Shown here: one piece after another, positions 5,409 to 13,527 of the stretch
Layout of the letters: every line of letters starts with the position of its first letter
Position numbering within the stretch: the first letter of the stretch is position 1
IMG/VR virus record: IMGVR_UViG_3300010354_000900
Span: 1-20,131 of that record
DNA: 20,131 nt
DNA from: a virus
Direction: 5' to 3' (one strand)
The notes under the pieces: model-generated
What the model saw: the letters and a program-made list of their open reading frames with translations, nothing else
Database searches by the model: none
What the model was told of the DNA's origin: nothing
Made by a program: the position numbers and the translations under genes

Positions 5409-6503
5409 TTAAATATTTGGCAATTCTTCGTAGTTTACAGTTTCACTCATAACACCAATAACATAATTAGTGCTTTCTGATTCCTGCAATGCTGTTTGTT
5501 TCTTATTAATATTTATATGTTTATTGAACCAAGGTATAGGATTAGTTTTAGGGTGATCTTCAAGATATTTAATACCAATATCTTTTAATTTGGTAAACGC
5601 AGTATAATCTACAAAATCTTTAAGAATAGCAGCATTTAATCCTATAACTGGACCTTTCATGAACAAATAATCAGCCCAGTCTTTTTCCTCTCTAATAACA
5701 TCTAGATACATTGAGTAAACTTCATCTCGACATTGTTCAGCTACTTGTGCGAAACGATGATCATCTTTAACTACTTGATTGATAAGCCAAGCGGTCCATT
5801 CTGCGTGTAAGATTTCATCTTGCAGTATTAAACTAATTATATTTCCATTACCAATATAAATTTTATTTTCTACCATTGCAAGACTGGTTGCAAAACTAAC
5901 CATAAATCGTAATGCTTCGAGCGCATAACTAGCATTGAGAGCTAACCAAATTGCTCGAATATACTCTTCTTCATTGACATCGGCATTGAGTTCTCGACGA
6001 CAATTAATTTCATGCAATTGATCATAATATCGACCAATATTACTAGCCATGTTAACTATTTCTTGTGTTTCGTGAATTTTATTAAATTCGTCCTTTGGCA
6101 CCCCATAAACATTTCTAATAATATGACTATAGCTTTTACTATGAATATTCGTTTCGAAAAAACTCCAATTACTTACTAATGCTTCTAATTCAGGAATACT
6201 AATTACGGGGCCAAATACTTGAGCCGGCGCTCGACCCTGAATACTGTCCAAAGCAGTTTGACGAAGAAGATTTGAAGTGAATATATGCTTGATCGCATCC
6301 GTAGCTTCCTTATGATCGATTTTATCTTTTGTAAGACTAATTTCTTCGGGCACCCAGAAGAAACCTCGTGCCAACTCTTCGAATTTCTGTAACTTTGAAT
6401 ATTTGACTTCTTCGAATCGCTGGACGGTGACGGATCCATCTAAGAACATCCGTCGTTTTAAATAATTGGGATTATCTTTTAAATCGTATTGTGATTTACT
6501 CAT
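5409..6503 (-). CDS. nrdB: Ribonucleotide reductase class I small (beta) subunit
   Basis: The 364-residue protein carries the class I beta ligand set: Asp86 in LDSIQGRAP, Glu117 and His121 in FFETNIHSKSYSHIIRN with candidate radical Tyr125, Glu196 in ALEALRF, and Glu230/His233 in QDEILH. The C-terminal tail (TNYVIGVMSETVNYEELPNI) has the conserved Tyr and acidic end that dock on NrdA. Compared with E. coli and T4 NrdB as I recall them (ETIH), one extra residue lies between the first Glu and His ligands (ETNIH). The gene follows nrdA by 18 bases with an AGGA upstream. The subunit generates the radical for dNTP synthesis. Confidence 0.95.
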   Translation of the reverse strand: MSKSQYDLKDNPNYLKRRMFLDGSVTVQRFEEVKYSKLQKFEELARGFFWVPEEISLTKDKIDHKEATDAIKHIFTSNLLRQTALDSIQGRAPAQVFGPVISIPELEALVSNWSFFETNIHSKSYSHIIRNVYGVPKDEFNKIHETQEIVNMASNIGRYYDQLHEINCRRELNADVNEEEYIRAIWLALNASYALEALRFMVSFATSLAMVENKIYIGNGNIISLILQDEILHAEWTAWLINQVVKDDHRFAQVAEQCRDEVYSMYLDVIREEKDWADYLFMKGPVIGLNAAILKDFVDYTAFTKLKDIGIKYLEDHPKTNPIPWFNKHININKKQTALQESESTNYVIGVMSETVNYEELPNI

Positions 6504-6521
6504 TTATATTATGTCCTAAAA

Positions 6522-8873
6522 TTACAATTTACAACTTTCACAATCGGCTTCGATATCAAATATTTCAGGTGGCTCAGGAGGATTCATATATGTTTGAATT
6601 CCTACACTGTTACTGGTATTATTAGTAATCGAAACCTTAGCTCCAACCTTATTAATCAGACTATAGTAAATAGTTTTAATTCCCCATTTGTAAGCTAGCA
6701 TAAGATTTTTAGCTACTAATGTTCCGGGAACTTTACCATCTCGAAAATGTGCCGGATTATAAAATGTGTTGGTACTTAAACTTTGATCAATATATGCGGC
6801 TAAGACCGCAGCAGTTTTAAGATAGTTAACACAATCTGTTTGATCCCACATTAATTGATATCTATTTTTTAATCGTTTATATTCCGGAACCACCTGAACA
6901 AACGACCCGGCTTTACTTTCTTTTACACTAATTAGTTCCATTGGCATTTCAATGCCATTGGTACTATTAAGAACTACACTACTAGATTCCACTGGAGCAA
7001 CTGCCATTAATGTTGCATTTCGAATCCCATATTTCAATAACTTTTCTCTCAATAGTTCCCAATCCATAGAAGGAGTAAAATCGGTCAATTCGTTGACGCC
7101 GGAATTTCTGCGTTCCCATGGAAAAATTCCTCGGCCATACCAAGTATGTTGACTTCGTTTACATGATCCTCTTTCTTGCGCTAACTCAATACTGATTTCT
7201 GTTAAGTAATAAGACTGATGTTCCATCCATCTCTTAACTTCGGCCAATGAATCACTACTACCATATTTAAAATTTCTTTTGGCATGCCAGTAGGCCAGAT
7301 TAGTAATTCCGACTCCCAACGGTTCAAAATCTTCATTAGCGAGTCGACTTTGTACACTAAGAAAATCTTGATAATTTAAAAGATTACTAAGACTGCGAAC
7401 TAAAATGCGACAGCATTTACGCATATCTTGCGGATTACGAAATGATCCCCAATTTATACTGCCAAGAGTGCAAAGAGCAATTCGTCCCTCTGGGTCTTCA
7501 ATTCTCTGGAAAGGGCGGGTGGGTAAAAGTATCTCCTGGCATAAGTTTGATTGATATATCGGATCCAACGTTGTATCAAACGGCCCTTGATTGATGACGT
7601 TGTCCACGTTGACAAGATATATGCGCCCAGTATCAGTGCGTTCTTTAAGGATGCCATTTTTAAATATCTCATCCGCTGATATAACTTTCTTTTTCTTTGT
7701 CTTATCTTGCTCATATTGAATATATAATTTTTCGAACTCGGCCGAATCTCTATAGTATGCTTCGTATAGGTCGGGTACTTCATGCGGATCAAAAAGTGTA
7801 ATGTTTTCTCCGTTTTTGTATCTACGCCAAAACATAGCATTAACTACTACACTGTAATCCATTTGTCGTACACGAGTTTCTTCGGTTCCTTGATTATTCT
7901 TTAAAACAATCAAATCTTCGAATTGAGAATGCCAGACTGGGAAAGTTACTGTACAACTAGCGTTGCGAATCCCGCCTTGACTACAACTTCGAAGATCTGC
8001 AAACCATTTCTTTAAGAATGGTATCAAACCCGTATGTTTGATCTCACCATTACGAATCGGGGCCCCTAGGGGTCGAATTCTTCCTATTTCAAGGCCAATA
8101 CCGGCTCGTTTTGAAGCATATTTGGCCATCATTTCGCCGGCGGCAAAAATCGAATCCAAAGTATCGTCGCTGCTAATAAGAACACAAGAACTAAATTGTT
8201 TAGTAGTAGTACCTAGTCCAGCCAAAACAGGGGTGGCCAAAGTGAAGTGTCCATCAGACGCACATTCATAATATTCTTTAACATATTTCAGTCTAGTGTC
8301 TTTAGGTTCGTTATGAAATGCTGTTGCAGCAGCTACCGCATATCTTACCTGAGGCGTTTCATATATTTTACCATTGGCACGATTTTGGACCAAATATTTT
8401 TCGCAAAGTTGTGCTATCGCTGAATATGTATAGCTTTCGTCCTTAGTATGATCGATAAACAAATCAATAATATTCCATTCATCCTCTGTATACCATTCTA
8501 ACAATTCAGGAGTATACATTCCTAATTCTATGTTTTTCTTTACAATACTATAAAGTTTAGGAGGATCGTATTGACCATAAACTTCTTTTCTCAGCATACT
8601 TAGTCGTTGTCGACCGGCTACATATTGGTAATTTACATTATTAATTTCTGGGTTTTCGGTTTCGTCAATTAGACTTACCATTGACTGTAACAATAGTTGA
8701 TCTATAGTCTCTGTAGTCATTCCGTCATGAAATTCAAGCTGAGAACGAATTTCAATCATCGAAGGACTTACTCCGTCGATTCCTCTGCATCCAAAAGCTA
8801 CTTGTCGTTGTATTTTTGATATATCCAATGGGACTCTTTGTCCGTTTCTTTTTATAACTTGTATTTGGGTCAT
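6522..8873 (-). CDS. nrdA: Ribonucleotide reductase class I large (alpha) subunit
   Basis: The 783-residue protein begins with an ATP-cone (residues 1 to about 95, VIKRNGQRVPLDISKIQ) and the ten-stranded barrel core. Visible catalytic residues are Cys230 (FSSCVLI) and Cys468 (IALCTLGSIN) as the redox pair, Asn443/Cys445/Glu447 (SNLCQEI) for radical chemistry, Tyr736-Tyr737 (TIYYSL) in the radical path, and a C-terminal CESC shuttle pair (Cys778, Cys781). It reduces ribonucleoside diphosphates with NrdB. Length is normal and no intein or frameshift is seen. GAGGAA precedes the ATG. It leads an nrdA-nrdB-small genes-glutaredoxin unit. Confidence 0.97.
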   Translation of the reverse strand: MTQIQVIKRNGQRVPLDISKIQRQVAFGCRGIDGVSPSMIEIRSQLEFHDGMTTETIDQLLLQSMVSLIDETENPEINNVNYQYVAGRQRLSMLRKEVYGQYDPPKLYSIVKKNIELGMYTPELLEWYTEDEWNIIDLFIDHTKDESYTYSAIAQLCEKYLVQNRANGKIYETPQVRYAVAAATAFHNEPKDTRLKYVKEYYECASDGHFTLATPVLAGLGTTTKQFSSCVLISSDDTLDSIFAAGEMMAKYASKRAGIGLEIGRIRPLGAPIRNGEIKHTGLIPFLKKWFADLRSCSQGGIRNASCTVTFPVWHSQFEDLIVLKNNQGTEETRVRQMDYSVVVNAMFWRRYKNGENITLFDPHEVPDLYEAYYRDSAEFEKLYIQYEQDKTKKKKVISADEIFKNGILKERTDTGRIYLVNVDNVINQGPFDTTLDPIYQSNLCQEILLPTRPFQRIEDPEGRIALCTLGSINWGSFRNPQDMRKCCRILVRSLSNLLNYQDFLSVQSRLANEDFEPLGVGITNLAYWHAKRNFKYGSSDSLAEVKRWMEHQSYYLTEISIELAQERGSCKRSQHTWYGRGIFPWERRNSGVNELTDFTPSMDWELLREKLLKYGIRNATLMAVAPVESSSVVLNSTNGIEMPMELISVKESKAGSFVQVVPEYKRLKNRYQLMWDQTDCVNYLKTAAVLAAYIDQSLSTNTFYNPAHFRDGKVPGTLVAKNLMLAYKWGIKTIYYSLINKVGAKVSITNNTSNSVGIQTYMNPPEPPEIFDIEADCESCKL

Positions 8874-8888
8874 TGATTCCTCTTATCT

Positions 8889-9344
8889 TTAATAAAGATC
8901 AAGTGCCAGATCTTGGGTCGAATAACACGATTGCAAAACATATTTTTCATCGATGTGAGTTTTATTTACTATCTCATTAAAAATCAAATTAAGTATATAT
9001 TTTCCGTTATTGACCCAAACGGTATTCACAATATCTCTATTTTTCAAATCTTTATAGATTCGAATTTCGAGTGTATCGATATCTTTATTAAAATGATTAC
9101 TTAGATATAAAGTATAAAGCATTCCTAAACATTTTGCAAGGTCACAGTAATAATTTTCGTGCAATAATGTCCACGGATCTGGCCATTTAGTTATATCTAT
9201 ACTATCTAAATAGTGTGTTACATATGGTGCGTAACTCCACAATTGAGAGGTTTCTCGAAGTGCTTGAGGTAAATCAAGTTGACCAATTTTTTCTCGAAAT
9301 TCCTTCCATTCGTGGAGCCTTTCTTCAGGCTTTTGATTCCACAT
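8889..9344 (-). CDS. Conserved T4-like phage protein of unknown function (151 aa)
   Basis: The 151-residue protein begins MWNQKPEERLHEWKEFREK and is rich in Trp, Tyr and Leu, with ALRETSQLWSYAPYVTHYLD, a DPWTLLHENYYCDLAK segment, and a strand-like second half (EIRIYKDLKN, VWVNNGKYILNLIFNEIVN). I recall close counterparts in marine T4-like phages annotated only as hypothetical. There is no transmembrane segment or catalytic motif. It lies between the tail spike and nrdA with gaps of about 10 and 15 bases. Its ribosome-binding site is weak. A chaperone or assembly role for the spike would fit the position, but that is speculation. Confidence 0.75.
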   Translation of the reverse strand: MWNQKPEERLHEWKEFREKIGQLDLPQALRETSQLWSYAPYVTHYLDSIDITKWPDPWTLLHENYYCDLAKCLGMLYTLYLSNHFNKDIDTLEIRIYKDLKNRDIVNTVWVNNGKYILNLIFNEIVNKTHIDEKYVLQSCYSTQDLALDLY

Positions 9345-9353
9345 TTTCTTGAT

Positions 9354-10943
9354 TTATCTAATTAATGATTTTATATCGTAAGTTAAAGTTACAGGTGCCC
9401 CACTACCATCCACGGCACAAATTATATAAGGTTTTGGTGATCCACCAGATGAATTATATTCAACACTCATTTCAACTCCAGTCGGTCCTGTTTCTGTATA
9501 AGAATCATGAAATTCAAATCCCACATTCGTGATGTTTAATCCAAATTTAATTGTGCCAAATCTTTGTTCGTTGTTTCTTTCGATACTATAGTTGATCAAC
9601 CCACGACGATATTTAACAGGAACCGGTATAAAATTATTACTATTATTTGCTGCGATTACACTTTTACCAATGGTCATATAAGTATGACCTAATTTAATAT
9701 GATTCGAAGCATCAGTGCTAATTACTGACTTATTAATTCCTTGCCTTATTGCAGGAACTACTAAATCTTGATCTAAAGTTCTTGTAATTATATCTCCTAG
9801 AGAATAACTCAAATTTCCTTGTAATTCGATAACCGGAGTTACAGGATTATTTTCAACATTGTAATCATGTCCTACATTCACAAAAGTGTTATATGCACTG
9901 ATTACCCCGACAGACTCAGAGGAAGTTACAATACCTTGTGCCCCTACATTATTAAACAATGAACTGGTAATTTTTATACCTAAGACATTGCCTGTGTCGC
10001 TGGTAATTTTAACTCCCTGGAATACATTGCCGAATGTACATTTATCAAATGTAACATTATCTATTCCAACGGTGTTAGTTATTTCTGCTGCAACCCCTGA
10101 TTTATAAAAATCGCATTCATTAAAATAAATCGACGATGCCTTTGCTATCGCAGAAGTAATTTTTACTCCCTTTGAATTTGAAATTACTGTAGCTAAATCT
10201 GTTACACCTTCAAATCGACACTGATTAAAAGTAACATTTTTAGCTGAGTCTATTAACCCAATTGGGATATTAGCTACATCACTTTTAAATGTAATACCAG
10301 ATATTTCAACGGGACCTAGTTGACTTTGTTCGGTGAGCCCGTTATTGAACATATCAGATGATATTCCGATTGAAGTTGTTAATTTAAAAACACAATTGGC
10401 GGTGAGACTAGTTTGAACTATAAAGACGCTATCTTTGCCCGAATTACGAAAAACACAATAGGGCGGAATTTTCAAGTCTTTACTTATTAAATAAGTTCCT
10501 GGATGAAATCTTATTGTTCTTCGAGTGATTGCTGGAGTGGCAAATGCTTTTCTGTTATATGTTTCGTCTATACATCTTTGTATTGCGTCTGTGTCGTCAT
10601 TTTCACCGTTGCCTATTGCTCCATAGTCTTTAACATTAATAAAATCATCTAGTTTATCTTGTATAGTTCTTCTACTAGGATTATTTAAATCGGGCCCGGT
10701 CTGAACTTGATATCCACCTTGAAAACCTTTATAAGTGTAATTTGCCAACAATGACATAATGTCAGAGTTGACAGTAAGAATTTCAGTGTTTCCTTCGTAT
10801 GGGGCACCTTGCTCTAATAAACCGTTGCCAATAAAAAGTCGTAGTTTATCAATGGCCCACCCAAATTCACCGGCTCCTAATTGTGCCAGTTCCTCAAGAA
10901 GCCCTCGTCTAACTTGAATTTGAGAAATCTGTATTACAGCCAT
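9354..10943 (-). CDS. Tail spike or fibre with right-handed beta-helix (pectate-lyase-like)
   Basis: The 529-residue protein has an N-terminal module seen in phage fibres (residues 4-41, ISQIQVRRGLLEELAQL then GEFGWAIDKLRLFIGNG, similar to the Mtd/tail-fibre N-terminal repeat). Near 101-127 comes the pectate-lyase-3 signature INVKDYGAIGNGENDDTDAI, then a long stretch of beta-helix coils with repeated IxFxxCxF and GVKIT units (about 200-350). The C-terminal 130 residues look like a separate receptor-binding or trimerisation domain. It probably binds or trims surface polysaccharide; no catalytic residues are certain. AGGA precedes the ATG. A poor late-type match (ACTAAATA) lies upstream. Confidence 0.85.
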   Translation of the reverse strand: MAVIQISQIQVRRGLLEELAQLGAGEFGWAIDKLRLFIGNGLLEQGAPYEGNTEILTVNSDIMSLLANYTYKGFQGGYQVQTGPDLNNPSRRTIQDKLDDFINVKDYGAIGNGENDDTDAIQRCIDETYNRKAFATPAITRRTIRFHPGTYLISKDLKIPPYCVFRNSGKDSVFIVQTSLTANCVFKLTTSIGISSDMFNNGLTEQSQLGPVEISGITFKSDVANIPIGLIDSAKNVTFNQCRFEGVTDLATVISNSKGVKITSAIAKASSIYFNECDFYKSGVAAEITNTVGIDNVTFDKCTFGNVFQGVKITSDTGNVLGIKITSSLFNNVGAQGIVTSSESVGVISAYNTFVNVGHDYNVENNPVTPVIELQGNLSYSLGDIITRTLDQDLVVPAIRQGINKSVISTDASNHIKLGHTYMTIGKSVIAANNSNNFIPVPVKYRRGLINYSIERNNEQRFGTIKFGLNITNVGFEFHDSYTETGPTGVEMSVEYNSSGGSPKPYIICAVDGSGAPVTLTYDIKSLIR

Positions 10944-10968
10944 AAAAACTATATCCTAATAGATGTAT

Positions 10969-11679
10969 TTAGTTGTTTTTATAGTACTCAGTTACCCTAT
11001 CCCACCATTTATGAGTCCAGGTATCAAAGTCTTTAGGCTCTAGCACGAATTGTTGATATACAGGGTCCCCCCATTTACCCGGGTGTATTTCCGGAGGTCT
11101 TACACACATGAGAATTACACCTTTTCTTATATTAGTGCCAAACATTTCATTATGTGCTAGTGCATAGGCTGTAATCTGTAAAAAATAATCGTCGATATAT
11201 TCTATTTTTTTAGGTTTATTTGTTTGTTTAAAATCGAATATAGTTTCTTCGCCATCATGGATTCCAACTCCGTCGGTCGTACCAGCATATAGTCCCGGAT
11301 AATACAAAGTAACTTCATTACCCCAAACTTCATTGATCTCCGTAAATCCCTCGGCAATAACTTTTTTAGCCATTAAAAGGCTTTGTTGAGCATAAGGGTT
11401 ACTCACTGAATCTTTCAGTTGTTGCCCCTTAATATAATCTTCGAGGTACTTATGCATTCGAGTACCACGATTAGCTGCTTCCGTTGTAATAGCCTGTGCC
11501 TGTGCAGCACCGACTCTTTTCTTCCAGTTATGTAATCGTATTCTTCCTTCGATTGGCTTTGTTGCATCGAGTATAGATGTAACACTAGCTACACGATCGC
11601 CGTTGGGTGTTACATAATGGCGCTTTCCGTTAACTGTTTCTTTTTTGATTTGTTGGTAATTGTATTTTTGATTAAGCAT
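10969..11679 (-). CDS. PD-(D/E)XK exonuclease, RecB/MGME1-like
   Basis: The 236-residue protein shows the nuclease core: GTRMHKYLE with His76 and Glu80 (motif I helix), TTDGVG with Asp136 (motif II), the IFDFKQTNKPK strand with Asp149 and Lys151 (motif III), and Gln168xxxTyr172 in LQITAYALAHN. These match the RecB-like/MGME1-like branch, which degrades single-stranded or flapped DNA ends. Related genes occur in cyanophages as I recall. A role in replication or recombination, or in host DNA breakdown, is inferred. Its ATG lies directly at the end of the T tract of the upstream terminator, with no ribosome-binding site visible; translation may be weak or leader-dependent. Confidence 0.88.
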   Translation of the reverse strand: MLNQKYNYQQIKKETVNGKRHYVTPNGDRVASVTSILDATKPIEGRIRLHNWKKRVGAAQAQAITTEAANRGTRMHKYLEDYIKGQQLKDSVSNPYAQQSLLMAKKVIAEGFTEINEVWGNEVTLYYPGLYAGTTDGVGIHDGEETIFDFKQTNKPKKIEYIDDYFLQITAYALAHNEMFGTNIRKGVILMCVRPPEIHPGKWGDPVYQQFVLEPKDFDTWTHKWWDRVTEYYKNN

Positions 11680-11725
11680 AAAAAAATAGTGTTAGACTGT
11701 TTTATAACATATCTAACACTATTTT
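11680..11725 (-). terminator. Intrinsic terminator directly before the exonuclease start codon
   Basis: A 14-bp perfect stem (arms 11712-11725 and 11683-11696) with a 15-base loop is followed on the minus strand by seven T residues ending at 11680. It would end transcripts of the 137-residue gene (stop at 11736). The stem includes the A and T runs, so it may work in both directions. Confidence 0.85.
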
Positions 11726-11729
11726 ACAA
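11701..11729 (-). promoter_or_regulatory. Promoter embedded in the terminator loop
   Basis: TTGTAA (11729-11724), a 17-base spacer and an extended -10 TGT-TATAAA (11709-11701) lie on the minus strand. The -10 box falls entirely within the loop of the terminator hairpin and the -35 box on its 5' arm. RNA would start near 11694 and lack the 5' arm, leaving a leader of about 15 bases before the exonuclease ATG. Confidence 0.55.
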
Positions 11730-11735
11730 TCAATA

Positions 11736-12149
11736 TTATGATCTTTTTGATGCAGCTCTTTTTGCCATTTTGCTTACAGTGGAAACTGATTGATCGCCGC
11801 CCGATACATTACCAATTTCATTGCTATCGGTCTCTGGCCCAATATCAATAGTTTTTGTATCACTAACTGATGGGTTAAGATAGATATACTTAAATCCGTT
11901 TTCATCGCCACTGATCTTAGAGATGATGTTTTTCACCGCAGATTTTTTATCGTAAAGATTTTTTAGTGTGTCTACATTGAACATTTCTGATCCAGGTCGT
12001 GTTCGTACCATATTGACTAAACTATCAATACGAATTCTTGGCGCCTGATCAGTATGCCTGAATCGATTTCGAATTTCTTCTAAAGCGTCTAGAAGATTAT
12101 TTAAAGCAGAAGGATCCTGTCCTTCTGAAATAAATTCGCGAGCTCTCAT
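11736..12149 (-). CDS. Small probable virion protein with capsid-targeting-like N-terminus (137 aa)
   Basis: The 137-residue protein begins MRAREFISE followed by GQDPS. This resembles the T4 capsid-targeting peptide of internal head proteins (MKTYQEFIAE), which the prohead protease gp21 removes after (L/I)xE; here the site would be ISE. The rest is a helical, charged segment (ALNNLLDALEEIRNRFRH), a middle domain with SLVNMVRTRPGSEMF, and a polar tail ending KRAASKRS. Its ATG overlaps the upstream stop (TAATG) and GAG-rich sequence precedes it. It is followed by the terminator at 11680-11725. Capsid location is inferred from the N-terminus. Confidence 0.6.
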   Translation of the reverse strand: MRAREFISEGQDPSALNNLLDALEEIRNRFRHTDQAPRIRIDSLVNMVRTRPGSEMFNVDTLKNLYDKKSAVKNIISKISGDENGFKYIYLNPSVSDTKTIDIGPETDSNEIGNVSGGDQSVSTVSKMAKRAASKRS

Positions 12150-12823
12150 TAACGCTTTTCTCTACCAACTGGTTCAGTACCACCGGCTGCTGCATCGGTT
12201 GCAGCGAAATTATCTAAATCGGCATCCATATCGCTAGTTGGCATTCCCTGTGGTCCACCGGGTAAAGGCATAGCACCAGCTGGTGCAGCAGTCATTGCTG
12301 TTTCGTCGCCAGCTAGTTGACGAGCAGATGCATCTGCTGTTTCACGAGCCTGAGTTAGTGTAGCAGTTAAATCTGTCAATAATTGTCCCATAGACGATTT
12401 GAATTGTTCCGCATGAGGCGCACCCATTTGTCCTCTAATAGTATCTACTAGGGCTGGTAATTGTTCAACTTGCATTTTGCTAATTTTTTCAAGCATATCT
12501 TGTAAACTATCGACCATGTCTTTAGCTGCAAGAGCTACTTCAGCATCCTCAAGTTTTCCTTCCATCAAATGGCGGTTTTCGTTGATCCATTTTACTAAAC
12601 TTTCTCTTACTACCAAAAGTTCCATATATCTAGGATTTTTTTCTGCGGTATGCACACCGTAACTATGCCGAATACGATTAATATTTTCGGTAATAGTATT
12701 TGTTAAATGTAATGCTTTACCATAGGTAAGTTTATTAAAATCGATCGAAAAGCCAAAACGGCTATTCATCAACGAATTCATCTTTTTAGATGTTGTTATC
12801 GGACTGATATCTGAAAGGTTCAT
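12149..12823 (-). CDS. Conserved virion or scaffold-type protein with coiled coil (224 aa)
   Basis: The 224-residue protein has an N-terminal region (about 1-75), then RHLMEGKLEDAEVALAAKDMVDSLQDML, a long amphipathic helical segment through about residue 170, and a low-complexity tail rich in Ala, Gly, Pro, Met and Asp ending VGREKR. The core resembles proteins I recall from many large phages, labelled structural or hypothetical. LME followed by Gly is a match to the (L/I)xE prohead-protease site, so processing is possible. AGGA lies eight bases before the ATG within a short palindrome. It is translationally linked to the 137-residue gene. A head-core role is inferred. Confidence 0.65.
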   Translation of the reverse strand: MNLSDISPITTSKKMNSLMNSRFGFSIDFNKLTYGKALHLTNTITENINRIRHSYGVHTAEKNPRYMELLVVRESLVKWINENRHLMEGKLEDAEVALAAKDMVDSLQDMLEKISKMQVEQLPALVDTIRGQMGAPHAEQFKSSMGQLLTDLTATLTQARETADASARQLAGDETAMTAAPAGAMPLPGGPQGMPTSDMDADLDNFAATDAAAGGTEPVGREKR

Positions 12824-12833
12824 ATTAGGATTC

Positions 12834-13352
12834 CTAAGATTTAATGTATTTAGCTGAACTTAAAATTTTTTTAAGTCGATTTTTCGATTCGTCAAGTTTT
12901 AATAAAGATTCTCGATAACGAACAGAAAATAAATCAATTTTATGATTATTTTTCTTTTTTATAGCCTGTTTGAATCTTAATTGATATTGTTCAGTTTTTA
13001 TAGCTAGTCGATTAACTTCTTGATCGTGTATAAGAATATAATCAGCGAGACTAGTTTTATTAGTTTGTTTGTAGATAGCAAACAAAATAGCCGAAAGTTT
13101 ATTCAGAAAATTATATTCTATTTCTGAAAATAAAGAAACAGCCTTCCATTGATAGGATTTTTTGTAAACTATGTAATTTCCAATAAGATATCCGTCTTTT
13201 TTAATTTTAGCTATTAATGGTTTTTTCTTACTAAGAGTATTTTTAGTAACAAATGAAGTTAATTCAGACTGTGTCCAGTCCTTGATATAATCAACTGTTT
13301 GATTTACAAAACCCTCAACGGCTAGTATTTTTGAAATATTCGATTGATCCAT
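12834..13352 (-). CDS. Basic helical phage protein of unknown function (172 aa)
   Basis: The 172-residue protein is Lys-rich and mostly helical. It starts MDQSNISKILAVEGFVNQT, has KKKPLIAKIKKDGYLIGNY and KKSYQWKAVSLFSEIEYNFLNKL in the middle, and a long charged helix at the end. No domain is recognised and no membrane segment is convincing. Its start overlaps the upstream gene by 38 bases in another frame; no other ATG lies near the N-terminus, so the overlap is probably real. The ribosome-binding site is weak. Its place among head or assembly genes suggests a virion or assembly protein. Confidence 0.65.
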   Translation of the reverse strand: MDQSNISKILAVEGFVNQTVDYIKDWTQSELTSFVTKNTLSKKKPLIAKIKKDGYLIGNYIVYKKSYQWKAVSLFSEIEYNFLNKLSAILFAIYKQTNKTSLADYILIHDQEVNRLAIKTEQYQLRFKQAIKKKNNHKIDLFSVRYRESLLKLDESKNRLKKILSSAKYIKS

Positions 13353-13527
13353 TATTATTTTTTCTTACGACTAATCCCCTATTGACCATCTTGGATATTA
13401 AAAACTGTTCTCTTTCATTCAATGAAGATTTCATTATTTTTTCATTCTCGTTGAATTTTCCCAATAGGTCACTTTCCTCGTTATCAACAGGTATTTGAAT
13501 ATAATTAGTTAGTTCAACTATTTTCAT
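13315..13527 (-). CDS. Small phage protein, possible winged-helix end (70 aa)
   Basis: The 70-residue protein begins MKIVELTNYIQIPVDNEESD and ends with LNEREQFLISKMVNRGLVVRKNNNGSIEYF. The second half has the rhythm of a winged-helix DNA-binding unit (helix, Gly turn, basic strand, short hairpin), but it is short and this is only a suggestion. Its ATG overlaps the TGA of the upstream membrane-anchored gene (ATGA), and its 3' end overlaps the next gene by 38 bases. Similar short proteins are, as I recall, found next to structural genes in marine T4-like phages. Confidence 0.65.
   Translation of the reverse strand: MKIVELTNYIQIPVDNEESDLLGKFNENEKIMKSSLNEREQFLISKMVNRGLVVRKNNNGSIEYFKNTSR

Noticed and set aside
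5510-5517. Perfect TATAAATA on the minus strand inside nrdB
   Set aside because: It encodes part of the Ile/Asn-rich C-terminal region, lies about 113 bases from the next start, and is easily produced by AT-rich codons. It could still serve the genes behind nrdB, but I did not list it.
6203-6439. 78-codon minus-strand open frame
   Set aside because: Out-of-frame shadow within nrdB, with no separate ribosome-binding site.
7454-7840. 128-codon minus-strand open frame
   Set aside because: It lies wholly inside nrdA in another frame; nrdA is intact with all catalytic motifs, so this is a shadow.
10969-10990. ACTAAATA-like late promoter before the tail spike gene
   Set aside because: Only six of eight positions match the late octamer, and the surroundings are AT-rich; too weak to annotate.
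12826-12838. Short palindrome TTAGGAATCCTAA around the SD of the 224-residue gene
   Set aside because: It is too short, with a one-base centre, to form a stable RNA hairpin; probably incidental.
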